Source: Coprinellus micaceus (lineage: Eukaryota; Basidiomycota; Agaricomycetes; Agaricales; Psathyrellaceae). From it: a DNA stretch of 64,000 nucleotides. Of this stretch, positions 45,327 through 56,891 are shown in pieces; position 1 is the stretch's first letter, and each line of letters begins with the position of its first letter. The stretch lies in assembly GCA_951394405.1 (NCBI GenBank), contig OX596335.1, positions 4,340,001 through 4,404,000 of the forward strand, in the 5' to 3' direction. The translations under genes were made by a program, and so were the position numbers. The notes under the pieces were generated by a model that worked only from the letters and a program-made list of their open reading frames with translations, was not told where the DNA came from and did no database searches.

Positions 45327-46260
45327 GTCCTGGCTGGAGGGTCCACTGCCATAAATACACTTCTCTCTCGAACCGCTACGAAATTCCACACGCCGCAGAC
45401 GTCGTTGACCGATGTGTCTCTTCCTAGCTGCCCCCATGAAAGGTGATACGTTTGACCTCGGCCGCTGACCAACCCGCCTCGCGCAAGGCTTGCGTCGACA
45501 GCAAATCGACGTCTGCGTGCCCCTACGAGCTGGCTGGCTACTGCTCGGCCAGAGGTACTAGCTACTGCTAGCAAATGCACATGGCCACGCCCGTCAGAAT
45601 TATCGGTTCTAGCTCTATGTTTGGGGTCTGCGTCACTTCCTGATCCTTCCTGCGGAGAGAGGTACCGTTAGAACAAGCACAAAGCGTTTGAACCTGCGGG
45701 AACATGCTAACCGTTCTTCCAGAAGCTGCCCCCTGGTGGCTGCCTCAGCTGAGCATCCGTCAGTCTGGAGCGGAGTTCTTGGAAGGATTTGAGCGCCTGG
45801 GCGGCCGAAGGTACGTCTTCGTAGTCGCACCGAAGGATCGAGTCGAAGAAATCCCCGATTTCAGGAACGACGTTTTCGACAACCTTCGTGCGGAAACGGA
45901 AATCAGGGTTCGAAGTAGGCAGCAGAGGTGAATGGATCTCGACTTACGCGAACCATCGTCTGGGTCATGCCCGTAAGGCACAGAACGTCGTCTTTGAAAG
46001 GACTGCACAGTCCTGGCGGGTACCCCATGTAGCGGATGGGATTACGCATGAGACGATCGGTGCGAAGAGTTTCGATATTGGAACCCTCGGGGAATGCAAT
46101 TGACGCATCGTAATCGATATAAGCGTAGCGGACTGAATCGGCCGACCTTAGGTCGAAAACGTCCTCCCCTCTATGATGGACGAGAGCGTTCATAACTGTA
46201 TTTGACAAATGTATATCACGGTGGGCCACCCTTTGCTCGTGAAGAAATTCAAGGCCCTGG
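45327..46260. repeat. Segmental duplication, copy 2
   Basis: Counterpart of 42411-43330, covering the 3' flank and exons 5-7 of copy F. Small indels distinguish the copies, for example loss of six bases around 45576 relative to 42661. Confidence 0.75.
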
Positions 46261-47132
46261 GGGAGTTAAAGGGGCTATAATCAGTCTAAATCTGGATGGG
46301 AATAGCAATAGATAGCAGTTACCTCGTAGAATACCTCGGTAAGTTCAAGTAACTCCAGCACCGTGTTTGCGGGGGCCCATGGATTATAAGCCATGGTATC
46401 CCATCTATCCCAGAGGGAGTCAAGAGAGCATCTTCGGACATCCGAGGCAGTCTCACCTTGGCATGACAACAAAATCCAAACCATCGAACGTCAGATATTT
46501 GAGGATCGGCAGAGTATGATTCCGAGGATCTTTTCTGGCTTCTGGCGTGTTGAGACGCCGGAAGACTTTCAGTTCCTCAGAGGGACAAGGCCCACTCGAT
46601 GCCAGTCTGAAGAAATAGTGGCGTCAGCCTACAACCGGAACCAGAGCCCGTACTACTGACCGAATAATAACCTCGTGGCCGTTTGCATCCCTCGCTGGCC
46701 AGACTCGTGTCGTCTGTCAGTGAAACCAGTGAAGGCCCGGGGTCAAGCGCGTATCGTGTGGGAATTGCGGAAGCGTACCGAAAGGAAAGAGAAGTCGACA
46801 TCTTCTTCCTCGTCGTAAGCCTTACGGGCCCATGGCACAGGCATCGTGCCGGAATGGGTCGACTTAGGCCATGCGGGAGGACAGGCCGCTCCTTTCCCCA
46901 TCTCTGGGAAGTACTCGTACAAATGAAGTCCTTGAGAAGAAAAGAAGGGAGATAAAAATTGCCACTTCGTCCAAGTTTCGAGTCGTTGTCTCTCGCGGTC
47001 CTCTTCAGTACGCTCCCATTGGAGAGTGCAAGCCCATTGTGCTACGTCACGGGGCACTGGATGACCCTGCATCCAAGAGCGAAGAGTCCAGCGAGCAGTA
47101 TCTAGGCGAGATTCCCCTCTGATTAGTCGCAT
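45633..47132 (-). CDS. Atypical kinase-like protein, copy F (module 5)
   Basis: Seven exons, intact. The start is MRLIRGESRLDTARWTLRSW; then WQFLSPFFSSQGLHLYEY, TRVWPARDANGHEVIIR (Arg at VAIK), CPSEELKVFRRLNTPEARKD, FVVMPRWDTMAYNPWAPA, LLELTEVFYE, GLEFLHEQRVAHRDIHLSN, VRYAYIDYDASIAFPEG, CSPFKDDVLCLTGMTQTMVR, NVVPEIGDFFDSIL and the tail FWKN|GRIRK. It is the closest paralogue of copy E, but identity is higher in the 3' third and flank than in exon 1. That fits partial gene conversion or a duplication boundary inside the gene. It faces the small gene at 47427 across 294 bp. Confidence 0.8.
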
Positions 47133-47426
47133 TGTCGAGATGAATAGAAGAGAAATAGAAGCAAGTGTTTGCGGAATGAAGCGAAAAGGAAGTTGCCAAT
47201 GAGACTTGGAGAAATTCGGCCTTGTTTGCCCCCGATTTGTGATTGTGAGCGGTTGTGTGTGACAGTGTGCATGCTGATCGTGATGATCATAGCGATGAGT
47301 GCCACTCGAAACTTATTGAACTGCATCATCGGCTACGTTGACTGCTGGAACCTAGTTCCGAGTCGTGTTGACACCATCAACGATCCCTCTTCGACCAAAG
47401 CGATATTTCCCGTCCCAGCCGCAGAT

Positions 47427-47768
47427 ATGGCTTCCACTGGCAACAACACTGATAAGAATGGTCCTTTGGTAAGCGCGTCCTCGGCTACCCGACCTACTTC
47501 GAACAGTCTTACTGAGCGACGACAGTATGAGATGAAAGAGACGGTGACCGTTGAAAGGGGCACCTACACAGGGGCCACAGCTGGGGTCACCGGGAAGATA
47601 AAGGAAAGGATTGAGTCTGTGGGTAGGGTAAGATTTAGTGGATATCCTGAGGGTCCTACTCGATACTCATTAATTGCTCAGGGCTGGCGTTACGTGGTCC
47701 AAACACCAGAAGGAGCGATGATTAACGATGTGGCCGAAGACGATCTTGCTCCAGCCGCTGACCCTTGA
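47427..47768 (+). CDS. Small paired protein S5, 76 residues
   Basis: Exons 47427-47468, 47526-47627 and 47682-47768, phase 0. Start MASTGNNTDKNGPL, then EMKETVTVERGTYTGATAGV, TGKIKERIESVGR, GWRYVVQTPEGAMINDVAED, DLAPAAD. Junctions and core match S4 (about half the core residues identical). It faces kinase-like copy F. No TATA box is seen. Confidence 0.75.
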   Translation: MASTGNNTDKNGPLVSASSATRPTSNSLTERRQYEMKETVTVERGTYTGATAGVTGKIKERIESVGRVRFSGYPEGPTRYSLIAQGWRYVVQTPEGAMINDVAEDDLAPAADP

Positions 47769-47987
47769 ACCTGGAACGGGAGAGGCTGTGGATGCATGAT
47801 ATGTACTAAGTTGCCACTGAAGACGGCTGATAGTTATTCCAAGAACTCCTACGGAGTCGTTAGACACACTCCTCAACCGGGTCTCAGCGTTTATGTCTTG
47901 CAATTATCAGATGGCAAGTCTTGCAGATATCAAGAGCTGACGAACGACCGACTCGCAAAGTAGCCAGAAAGCCCAGGCGAATGCTGT

Positions 47988-49449
47988 CTATTTTCTAGGG
48001 TGACCTGTGCCAATGAGTGAGTAGGGTGCCTACCAGTCCGCCAAAGATGCGCACCTTTCCAAAATCTACCTCCTGGCGGTTCATTTTGTTGGCGGTACGT
48101 TACATCAGCCCGGAGTCGGCGCAAGCTCTGCAACACCTGGGTAGCCGAAGGCACGTTGTCATAATCACAATGCAGTATACCGTCTAGGAAAGGGCCGATC
48201 GTTGGTACCACGTTTTCAATGACCTACGGCATTATCAGAATCGCCATGGAGGGTGCGTAGCGAGTCACAAGAACCCTTACCCGGACCATAGTCTGAGTTA
48301 TGGCAGTCAGACACAACACATCGTCTTTGCATGGGTCACACAAGCCAGGCTTGAGCCCCATATAAAGGACAGGGTTGCGCATTACCCGCTGAACGCGCAA
48401 TGTTAAGAGGTCAGCATCCTCAGGGAATGCGATGGAAGAATCAAAGTCGATGAAAGCGTAGCGCACAGATCCAGGGGTTCTCAGGTCGTCCAATTCCTCC
48501 CCTGGTGTCGCAAGGACGTTCATAACAGTGTTAGAAGGATGAATATCCCTATGCGCTATTTTCTTCTCGTGGAGAAACTCGAGACCCTGCAAATGCGGTG
48601 AGACGGGGCACAAGCTTGTAATAGCGTTGTACCCGACAGACCTCATAGAAGACTTCCGCGAGATCAAGGAGCTCCGATACATTGTTAGAGGTGACCCACG
48701 GACTGTGAGCGACGGTGTCCCACCTGTTCAGAACGAGTCATAAATAGCGCTTGTGGAGACGGAGGATGAGCGTACAAACCTTGGGAGAACCACAAATATC
48801 AATTTACTAAATGTTAGATATTTGAGGACAGGAAGTGTATGGTTTCTCGGGTCTTTCCTAGCCTCTGGGGTGTTGAGGCGGAGGAAAATCTTCAATTCCT
48901 CTGAAGGGTCAGGGCCAGAAACTAGACTGAAGCCAAGGCCCTGTGTGAGCTGCACAGCCAGCCCCAGCTTGTGCCAGTATCCACTTACCGAATAACGACC
49001 TCATGCCCTTCAACGTCTCTGGCGGGCCATATTCGAACGGTCTAATGAGCGAATTGAATGAGAAATTGGGCCACTCATTACACTAGAATAAGACGACCTA
49101 CCTCCAAACAGTCGAAGTCAAGGTCTTCCTCCTGAGTGTACGCCTTGCGAGCCCAGGGAGGCCGCTCTGAAGTCGAGTGCCTGGCCTTAGGAACCACGGG
49201 AGGACTAGCCCCTCTATCGACATCCGATGTATAGTCATATAGGTACAGCCCATGTGATACGAAGAACGGTGCCAGGGACTTCCATCTGGACCAGGTGTTC
49301 AGCCATACCTGCCCTCGCTTTTCCGGGTTCGAAACGTCGGAGGCATCACAAATCCACTGGGACATTTCGTTTGGGACCGGAGAGCGGTTGAAAGAGCGCA
49401 ATGTTGACATAGCCGTATCTATAACTGACTCTGACTTGAGTGGTTCCAT
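47988..49449 (-). CDS. Atypical kinase-like protein, copy G (module 6)
   Basis: Seven exons, intact. Start MEPLKSESVIDTAMSTLRSF; then WKSLAPFFVSHGLYLYDY, PPWARKAYTQEEDLDFDC, VRIWPARDVEGHEVVIR (Arg at VAIK), PSEELKIFLRLNTPEARKD, IFVVLPRWDTVAHSPW, LLDLAEVFYE, GLEFLHEKKIAHRDIHPSN, VRYAFIDFDSSIAFPED, CDPCKDDVLCLTAITQTMVR, NVVPTIGPFLDGILHCDYDN, and the microexon tail FWKG|HPRK. The catalytic HRD/N and DFG-position Asp are kept. It faces the small gene at 49695 across 245 bp, and its terminal exons are the nearest match to the fragment at 45045. Confidence 0.8.
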
Positions 49450-49568
49450 TTCTGAGGTGGAGCGCTGGGAAAAGGGTGAGTGGTATGAGGGGGAATGGCA
49501 GAAGTGCGAACACTCGGAATCTGTTGTACCCCGATTTGATTGTCACTGTCACATCTGCCCGCTGCTCC

Positions 49569-49574
49569 TATAAA
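49569..49574 (+). promoter_or_regulatory. TATA box of small gene S6
   Basis: TATAAA, 121 bp upstream of the ATG at 49695, in the 245-bp divergent promoter. Confidence 0.4.
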
Positions 49575-49694
49575 TCCCTTCCGTAGTTCCATGTTCAGGA
49601 TAGTTCTCCCCTTGCTCTCGACGCGAGGCAAGTGTGAGCCTCTCGGTGACTTTGAGCTGCTCTCCGAAAGACGGAAGTGGTAAGGGTCGGAGCT

Positions 49695-50060
49695 ATGGTG
49701 GCTCATCCAGCTCTTGTGCGTCTCCCGCTGTCCCGTTTCCTCCTCAGTCCTGAGTGGCCTGCCTCTGACAATCCCCTCCTCGTAGTACGATATCAGAGAG
49801 CCAGTCACCATCGAGAGTGTAGACTACATCGGAGCGACGATTGGAAGCACAGGTACGATAGTGAAGCCTATCAAATCAGCAGGGGTAGGAATTCTTTTTA
49901 ACTGGATCCATTCGTGCGTTGACGCCTCACTCCCGGTTCCTCGCCTGACTAGAGCTGGCTTTACGATGTGAAGTTGGATTCGAATGGCAAGATAATCAAA
50001 CGCGTGAAGGAAGATGACCTGGCCCCTCAAGCTGCGTCAGACAACGAGTCGCCATATTGA
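49695..50060 (+). CDS. Small paired protein S6, 75 residues
   Basis: Exons 49695-49715, 49786-49884 and 49953-50060, phase 0. The first exon MVAHPAL mirrors the SHPSL ending of S4's first exon. The core is REPVTIESVDYIGATIGSTG, IVKPIKSAG, then SWLYDVKLDSNGKIIKRVKE, DDLAPQAASDNESPY. The final EDDLAP motif and the W-x-Y after the last junction match S4 and S5. It faces kinase-like copy G. Confidence 0.7.
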
Positions 50061-50219
50061 AGTCCCTTCATGTCCCAGATGTCTAGGCACCGTTTCTCCT
50101 GGAGGCTCGCGCCTTCTTCCATAACTGTTCGATTCCTCCAGCGTGTGTCTAGAAGTAGAGGGCAATACAGTTTTTCAAGCCGAGGGGTAAATTCAAGAAC
50201 TTGGTCGAAAAGATGGTAC

Positions 50220-53200
50220 CTATTGCACCATCTTCTCCAGAGGCGTGATGACGACACCAGGTTTCTTGACCACCCGAGGAAGGGTGGCACGCTGGAACGC
50301 CGTCCTCGTGTTCCACTGCACACCAAGCGGTCGCTCCATCGCCTTCTCGTACTGAGCGTGGCTGCTGTAAGGGTAGGGGAGGTCGGAGACCATATACTTA
50401 GCCGCCTTCTTGTCCTTCTTCTCCGAGATGATGATGTGCTTTTTGTTGTAGTCGGCACGGGTCGTCGGGTCGATACCGGCGATCTTCTTCACATATTGAG
50501 GCTTGGGTGGCTTTTTACGCATGCCTGTGCCTCCCCAAGAACCCTGGTATATGATGTCAGTGTCCGGTGCGGATGGTATAGCACGGATCATACGCACCCA
50601 ACCAGGTATTGTCGTATCCACCTCCTTAGGTGCATCTTCAGCGATCTCGCGCTTCTTCGTCTCCTCGAATTCCTGTAAAGACGCCGTCACTATGACTCTC
50701 AACATGACCTATCGGTGCACTGACCTTCACGACATTATCACCAGCAAAGGCAAGGGCAACAAGGTCTCGCTGCTGAAATGCACCGGGACCAGCTTTACCC
50801 TTTCCTTTACCCTTGGCCAGGAGTTCCCGCTCCTGGGCATCGACCTCGCTGTTGGCATCTGAATCATCATCGCTGCCATCTGCGGCGTTCATGTTGGCAT
50901 TAGGGCCAGCCGGTCGTTTCCCGAGGGCCTTGGCCGTTTTCTTCGATGACGAAGCCTGGAGAGTGAGGACATTTTCCGTCGATATTTCAAGCTCTGCGTC
51001 ATCCTTCACTCTAGAGCGCTCCTCGTCTCGCTTGAGCTCCTGCTTCTTGAGCTTGTTCTTGGACTTCTCAGCAGACTTGCTCTCCTTGCTCAAGACGACC
51101 TCGTTCTTCTTCGACACCTTGAGAGAGGGGCCCGACTCACTCTGCACCAACCAAGGATTGGCAGATGCTGAGGAACCAAAACTTTTGGCGTGTACTGGAG
51201 AATCTGGCGGAGGAGGGGAAGGGAAGTCGGTGGACTTGAGCGTCACGCTGGATGTATCAGAGGGTGGGGGAATGGTTGAGGGAATAGATATCGAAGGCTT
51301 CGAAGACTGGCGTGATGATCAGTCCATGACATGGAATGCGAAAGATCATAGACCACTTACAGGAGCTCCGGGCCTGTAGACGACACGTCCGTTTGCACGG
51401 CGCACCACAACACCACTGGTGGGATCATGCTCGGCATCGTCGTCGCTCTCGTCGTCGCTTCCAGTTTGTTGTGCGCCGAGCTCCTTGATGAAGTCGTCCA
51501 CCTCACGATTGCTTTCTGCTTGATGCCGGGCCATAGCATCCTTCATGAACTTCATCTCGAAGACACTCTTCCCGTCCTTCACAGACGACTCAGGAATATC
51601 TTCTTCTTCCCTCAACTGACGCAACTCGTCAAACGCGCTCTGCTTGATCTTTTCAACCGCCTCCTCCGGGTCCATGTCATCGTCCTCACTACTCTCGTCC
51701 TCGTCACTCTCGTCAGACCCCACGCCCTGGATCTTCTGCCTCAACTTCTCTCCCTTCGATAACATCTCCGTAATTTCCTTCCTCTGATCTTCGTCTAGAT
51801 GCCCCTTCTTCATCTGCCGTGCCCACTTCCCAGTATGCTTGTGCCGCAAAGTCGCCCTCTCCTTCGCCCGTTCCAAAGCCCGCTTCATCTGCACCTCCTC
51901 GTCCTGACTATCCTCTTCCTCGTCGATTTGGTCCGCCAGCCTCTCCTTCTCTTTCCGACGAAGCTTACGGTAGGTTTTGCTCTTGATCTTGTTCGCTCGC
52001 CTCGCTTTTAGTTCAGCCCGGAACATCAGGTCTCGCATCTTGCGAAGTTCCGCACGGCGGGCAGCAACTTCTTCCACAGTCAGGTTATTAGCCTTTAGCA
52101 TGCCCTCTTCGGTATCTTGAATGTCCTCGTCCCGCATTTTGGCATTTTTGAGCAAGGCGTCGACCGCGCTCTCCAAGTCTGTTGTTGGCTATCATGTGTT
52201 GAGCCCTTCCTCGACGCCAAATAAGGAACAATGGGGAGTATTCACCTTGAATTTCGCTGCCAACTCCATATTTGATACCCGTCCAGGCTTCTCCGCTTGC
52301 AAGGGAAAGCTGAGATGCTCTGCCTTAACATGATGTTAAATTGAAATCGCGACGCGAAACTGGGCGGGGGACTTACTTCCCGGATCTTCTTCATGGTGCC
52401 AGACCATTTATCGACCTCTTCCTTGGTCTGCTCGTATGCAGCCTCGCGATCAAGTCGTTCCTGCGCACGCTGAGGAAGGGGCGCGGACAGAGCCTTGGTT
52501 TTTGACGACCCCAGAATCTTGGTCGACTTCTTGAGAGTTTGAAGGGAGGATGATTGGGTGGCGAGAGGGGCGAGGAGATCGTCCAGGTTGAGTTTGGATC
52601 CTGGTGGGGATGAAGAATGTGAGCCGACGTCCCTACCCAGATGACCCAGACGTACCACTAGAGTCGATACGGAACTCATCCTCAGCACCAGCCTCTGTCT
52701 TCTCGCGGATTACCCGCCGTTTCCGTTCCCGGGGTGTCTCGTCGACATCGTCAGTTGCTTTCCTCTTTTGAGGCGCGGTCGTGTCCAGATTGGAGACGAA
52801 GTTCTGGAGGTCGTCCAGAGCATCTTCGCCTTGGTCTTCCTCGTCCGAAGCCGCAATATGCATCTCCTTCTCCTCATCATCGTCCTCCTCCTCCTCTCCC
52901 GAAGATTCGCCTTCCTCGTTCATTTCCCCTTCGCTTTCCTCCGAATCGTGATCATGGCCACTGAAGCTCTCATCGTTTCCGAATGAAGACGGCTCGGAGG
53001 GCCCTGCCAACGGTTTCTTGACCTTCTCATCGTCGCTCGGCATGTCAATCTCACCCTTGCCGTCAAGGACATCTAGCAAGTCGATGAACTCATCATCCTC
53101 CCCCTCTTCCTCCGAGTCAAGCTCCTCCTCGCTCTCGTCCTGGGGTTTTGAGGCCGGTGCGTCGTCATCTTCCTCATTGAGATCGACATCAGCAAAGCGG

Positions 53201-53690
53201 ACACCGCGCTCCTTGCCGTTGGACGATTTTTTCTTCTGTTCAGGGCGTAAGTAAACTGGAGCCGCCACTGGGGACCAGAGGTACATACCTTTTTGGGGAA
53301 GAATTCAGCAAACCGCTCCTCGTCGCTCTCCTCAAACGCAGCATCACTATCCAACTCCTCATCATCCTCACTATCGATTTTCTCATCGTCGTCGTTCTCC
53401 CCAATAAGCCTTGCTCTCAGCGCCTCACGCTGAGAATCATCAATCTCGTCCAGGTTCCCAAACTCCATAGCCTCGTCCCTGTCAAGATCCATCTTGACCT
53501 TCCCTCTCCGCGTTTTCTCCTGAACATATTCGTATACATCCTGGATATCCTCCCGTTCCTTCTTGTCCTTCTTGCTCTGTCGCTTGGCGAAACCAGCTTC
53601 TGCATTAGCTTTGCTCTTCAGGAGCGACTTTTTGAAGCCCTGGTTTGACGGCTTCTTGCCCTGGCCGCCTCTTGATGAGAACTTCGCCAT
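50220..53690 (-). CDS. UTP14: UTP14, U3 snoRNP / SSU processome protein
   Basis: A multi-exon gene (about eight exons) for a large, charged nucleolar protein of the small-subunit processome; in yeast Utp14 activates the helicase Dhr1. It starts MAKFSSRGGQGKKPSNQGFK and has an acidic N-terminal half (EDDEFIDLLDVLDG, the conserved family segment). Then KLNLDDLLAPLATQSSSLQT, RAQERLDREAAYEQTKEEVD, KSKTYRKLRRKEKERL (the KIKSKTYR motif is diagnostic), RATLRHKHTGKWARQ, SAFDELRQL, NPWLV, and the C-terminal GSWGGTG, IISEKKDKKAAKYMVSDLPY, PYSSHAQYEKAMERPLGVQW. The order and motifs match the family over its full length. Confidence 0.94.
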
Positions 53691-55351
53691 TGGGAGTCGT
53701 GAGGTAGGAGAAGGCGGTGGGGTAGATAGGCGCCTGCTGGTGCAGATCGAAGCAATGTGTTCGCAGCCTGCCAGTGGTTGAGAAACTTTTCCCCCTGGGG
53801 TTAGGGTCAGCGTCATGCGCCACCCGGGCCGCTCACTCGCGGGGCGCTTGTGGAGGCGCCGGGAATCCGACAGGCGCCAAAGGCCACAGCGCGCGGGATA
53901 CTGTACCCTTTCGGGAAAAAGATACGGTATATGTAGTCGAATATAGGTACGACACCGAAATTTGGCTTCCCAAGCACTGCCAAATAGTGTACACTGAGTT
54001 TATTGGGAAGGGGCGGACAAATGCCTAACCCAGCGCAACGGACTGGATCATTCGTTGGCCTTAGCCAGCGAATTGGAAGAGAACGGACAGCATGAAATCT
54101 CCCGGGGGGGTCAGTATACAAACGTTCGTGCCCACCAGCTTCTCCTTTCACATATCAAAGATCCCCTTCCGTTCAGAGACACGAACCAAGCTTCAAGGGA
54201 AGGGACACTAAGCGAACCGCGGTGGATATCAGTGCGACTGAATTGTGCCGATGAGTTGGACAAATTTAGTGGAGTTAACATCAAGCATACCAACGGTCCT
54301 TTGCCACTTTACAGCAACTTGAGGTCCAGGCAGGAGCTAGATGCTCAGGGATTCGGTCCGAGATTCACACTGCTGGGAAATGAAGTATGTATAGGGCGCG
54401 CTGGTCTCCTTCGAGCTCGTTTTCAAGTTGGATTAGGGATAAAGGAAGGACACGAAGGAAACTGCCGACCTTACGAGCGCCCCGACCCCCGCAATTCTTA
54501 CATATTGCCACTGCTCCACAGGCGCCCCACTGGCTTGTCGCTGGTTGTTCCATCGCTGTCAAGAGGATGCTTCTAATCCGACCGAAATTAAAGCACAAAG
54601 CAACGGTACCGCGCTGACGCCCGACGTAGAAGTCAGGACCCAAACCTTCTTTCCCCACAATTTTCACTGCACAAAGGAACTTTGTCGACATCGTGTGGCT
54701 GCCCAATAATATTGGGTCCACGAGTCAAGAGAGTGGTTCATCCTCTACTAGTAGTGACCCAACGGAGGATTTACTCCGGGAGGAAACCCAGAGAGCTGAA
54801 CCAGAACGTCAAGTTGCAGAGGGAAAATGCATCTCCTTCGAACCAAGAGATCTGGGATGGGCGCGGATAGAAAACATACCAACAAAGTATCGTAACAAGC
54901 CTGCAAGCGACTTCGCTGCGTTATCGAGACCGTCTCTGGTCTGTCCCTATCATCTTGGCCATAGCATCCCATGCCTTCTGATCACCAGACCCTGGCGTAT
55001 ACTTCCACGGGAACTGTGCGTCAAAGATATCCAAGCAGGCAGGTTTTCCAGCTTGAAGGACGCCGGTAGAATCGAACGGCCGACCGTATGGCGGGAAATA
55101 TATTGTCGCTGAAGGTGACGAGGTGTTCCTTTTAATAAAGGGAGACCTGAGTAGATATATGAGCGCGCATTCATACGATGAGGCGGATATCTATAGCACA
55201 CCGAGAGATCACTTCTGGCGGTGAGTGGCGTCCCAATCAATCGAGAAAAAATAGCGTTTTAAATAGGCGCACCATATCTTACATACATACAAGATCCCAA
55301 TCTCTCCGTCGGTACCGGTCGCACCCGTCCATCCAGATCCTGAAACACAAC
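53691..55351. other. Intergenic stretch with coding-like segments on both strands
   Basis: At about 54880-55180 the minus strand has an uninterrupted frame that looks protein-like (IYFPPYGRPFDSTGVLQAG, LDIFDAQFPWKYTPGSGDQ, KAWDAMAKMIG) but lacks a clear start. The plus strand has GKYIVAEGDEVFLLIKGDLS at about 55085-55200. I cannot build a complete gene on either strand. It may be a degenerate gene or transposon relic. Confidence 0.35.
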
Positions 55352-56891
55352 CTACTTCCCAGCCTGATAGATCAACTGCAAAACCTCACGATAGTTCCCA
55401 CTCGTATCACCCGCAATCCTCTTGTCCAGCTCCTTTCCATAGCGTTCTTGATACGCCTGCTTTACCGCGGAGAACCTCCTCGTGTTCCAATGCGCCCGGA
55501 TAACTCGGTACCGCAGCTTGTCGTCACGAGTCCCCAACCCTTTCATCGTTTCCTCTAATAACTTTGCGTCACGCCACGCCCCTTCGCCGTCCCTCTTCGG
55601 TTTGGCCCCGTCGATGATGTACAGCAAGCCTTTTGCGTTCCTAGACAGATTGGGGAAGTTATAATTAGTCAAGGCAGTCGATGTGATATCTGGAGAGACG
55701 AACCATCTTTGTTTGATATGCTTCCTCAGGCTCCCGTGAGCAGCTCCGTACTTGGTGATGATGGCCGCGACGTGAGGCTTCGAGCGCTTCGTTAGGATTT
55801 CAGTGAGGATCTTGTCGTCCTGCTCCTCGATTGCGTTCCTCAACGCAATCACATCGTTATCGACCTTAATTTCGTCGACAGGGAGGTCGTTGTGTTGGCG
55901 TTGTAGAATAAGGAGGGAGAGGAGCACTGGCGATGAAGTATAGATGAGCTTGTGCAAAGAAGAACGGAGATGACACTCACAGTTCTCGAGTTTCCTCCCC
56001 GAATACTTCTTGCGAATGGCGTTGACCAACGAAATGTCATGCTGCTTTTGGTATTCAGACATGAGCAGTTGTAGGTCCTCCTCTTCCCTATCGCAAATAA
56101 GTTCCACCAGCGTCACCTCGTCCGCTTTGCTAGGATCACAGCGACCATTCAGCACATAGCCGACCAAGAGAAGTCACAAGAGGGCTTACATCTTTCCCTC
56201 AAGTGTTGCATGAAGGACGTAAACATCGTAAGCAAGGGGGCCCTCCGCTAACCCACGGATGGTTTCGACGCTATTCGAAAAGGTGGCGCTGAGTTCGGCG
56301 ACCATGCAAAGTTTGGTCAAATGCACTTACGCTTCCCACGAACCTCCCGCACCTCCATAGATAGAACAATACTTCTGAATCCAATGGTACAGCGAATCCA
56401 CACCAGATGACTTGGCGTAATCGTTCAACGCATCGCGCTGGAAAACCGTCAAGCCCAACAAAAGATGGCAAACTAACCGCATAATTAGCACGCGCACAAG
56501 CTGACTGGCCCGAAGGAAGGTGAGAAGACATACCTTTAACGGGATCCGCGGCCTCATACTCCTCATCTACATCATCCTTCGTAACAGTAAAAGTTTCGAC
56601 CAAGTTCTCCAGCGCTTCCCAGACCTCCTTCGGGTGGAACCCAGGGACCTTCTCCAAACCCAGTCCCGCCTTCGGTAGGTTAGGATCCGGGATTTGTACT
56701 CCAAGATACCAGTATTCGAAGGACGTTTGACCGCCAGGGGTATGTCCAAAAGGGCTTGCGAGAGCTACGTCGGCGTAGGGGCTGCCAGGGGGGGCCTGCT
56801 CCCCTGGCCAGGTAGGATATGCGTGTCGAAGGGCGGAGCCGGGGATGGGTATTGAAGGGAAGTGTTGCGAGCGGCTTGAGTCCATGGCCAT
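55352..56891 (-). CDS. Annexin
   Basis: A fungal annexin, a calcium/phospholipid-binding protein of membranes. About six exons. After a first exon with a short Pro-rich leader (MAMDSSRSQHFPSIPIPG) and a conserved-looking segment with PGFHPKEVWEAL come the repeats: ADEVTLVELICDREEEDLQL with LVNAIRKKYSG; ALRNAIEEQDDKILTEILTK with IITKYGAAHGSLRKHIKQRW; and the best-preserved repeat, LLEETMKGLGTRDDKLRYRV, IRAHWNTRRFSAVKQAYQER, YGKELDKRIAGDTSGNYREV. The GxGTxDxxL and DTSGxYxxxLL motifs are textbook. Repeat 1 is poorly preserved. The calcium-site residues vary between repeats. Confidence 0.88.

Noticed and set aside
31381..50060. Reading the kinase/small pairs as toxin-antitoxin or spore-killer genes
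   Set aside because: Arrangement is suggestive, but there is no toxin-like motif, membrane segment or known killer signature; kept only as speculation within the pairing finding.
53018..53254. Ser-rich plus-strand frame over UTP14
   Set aside because: Antisense of the UTP14 acidic region.
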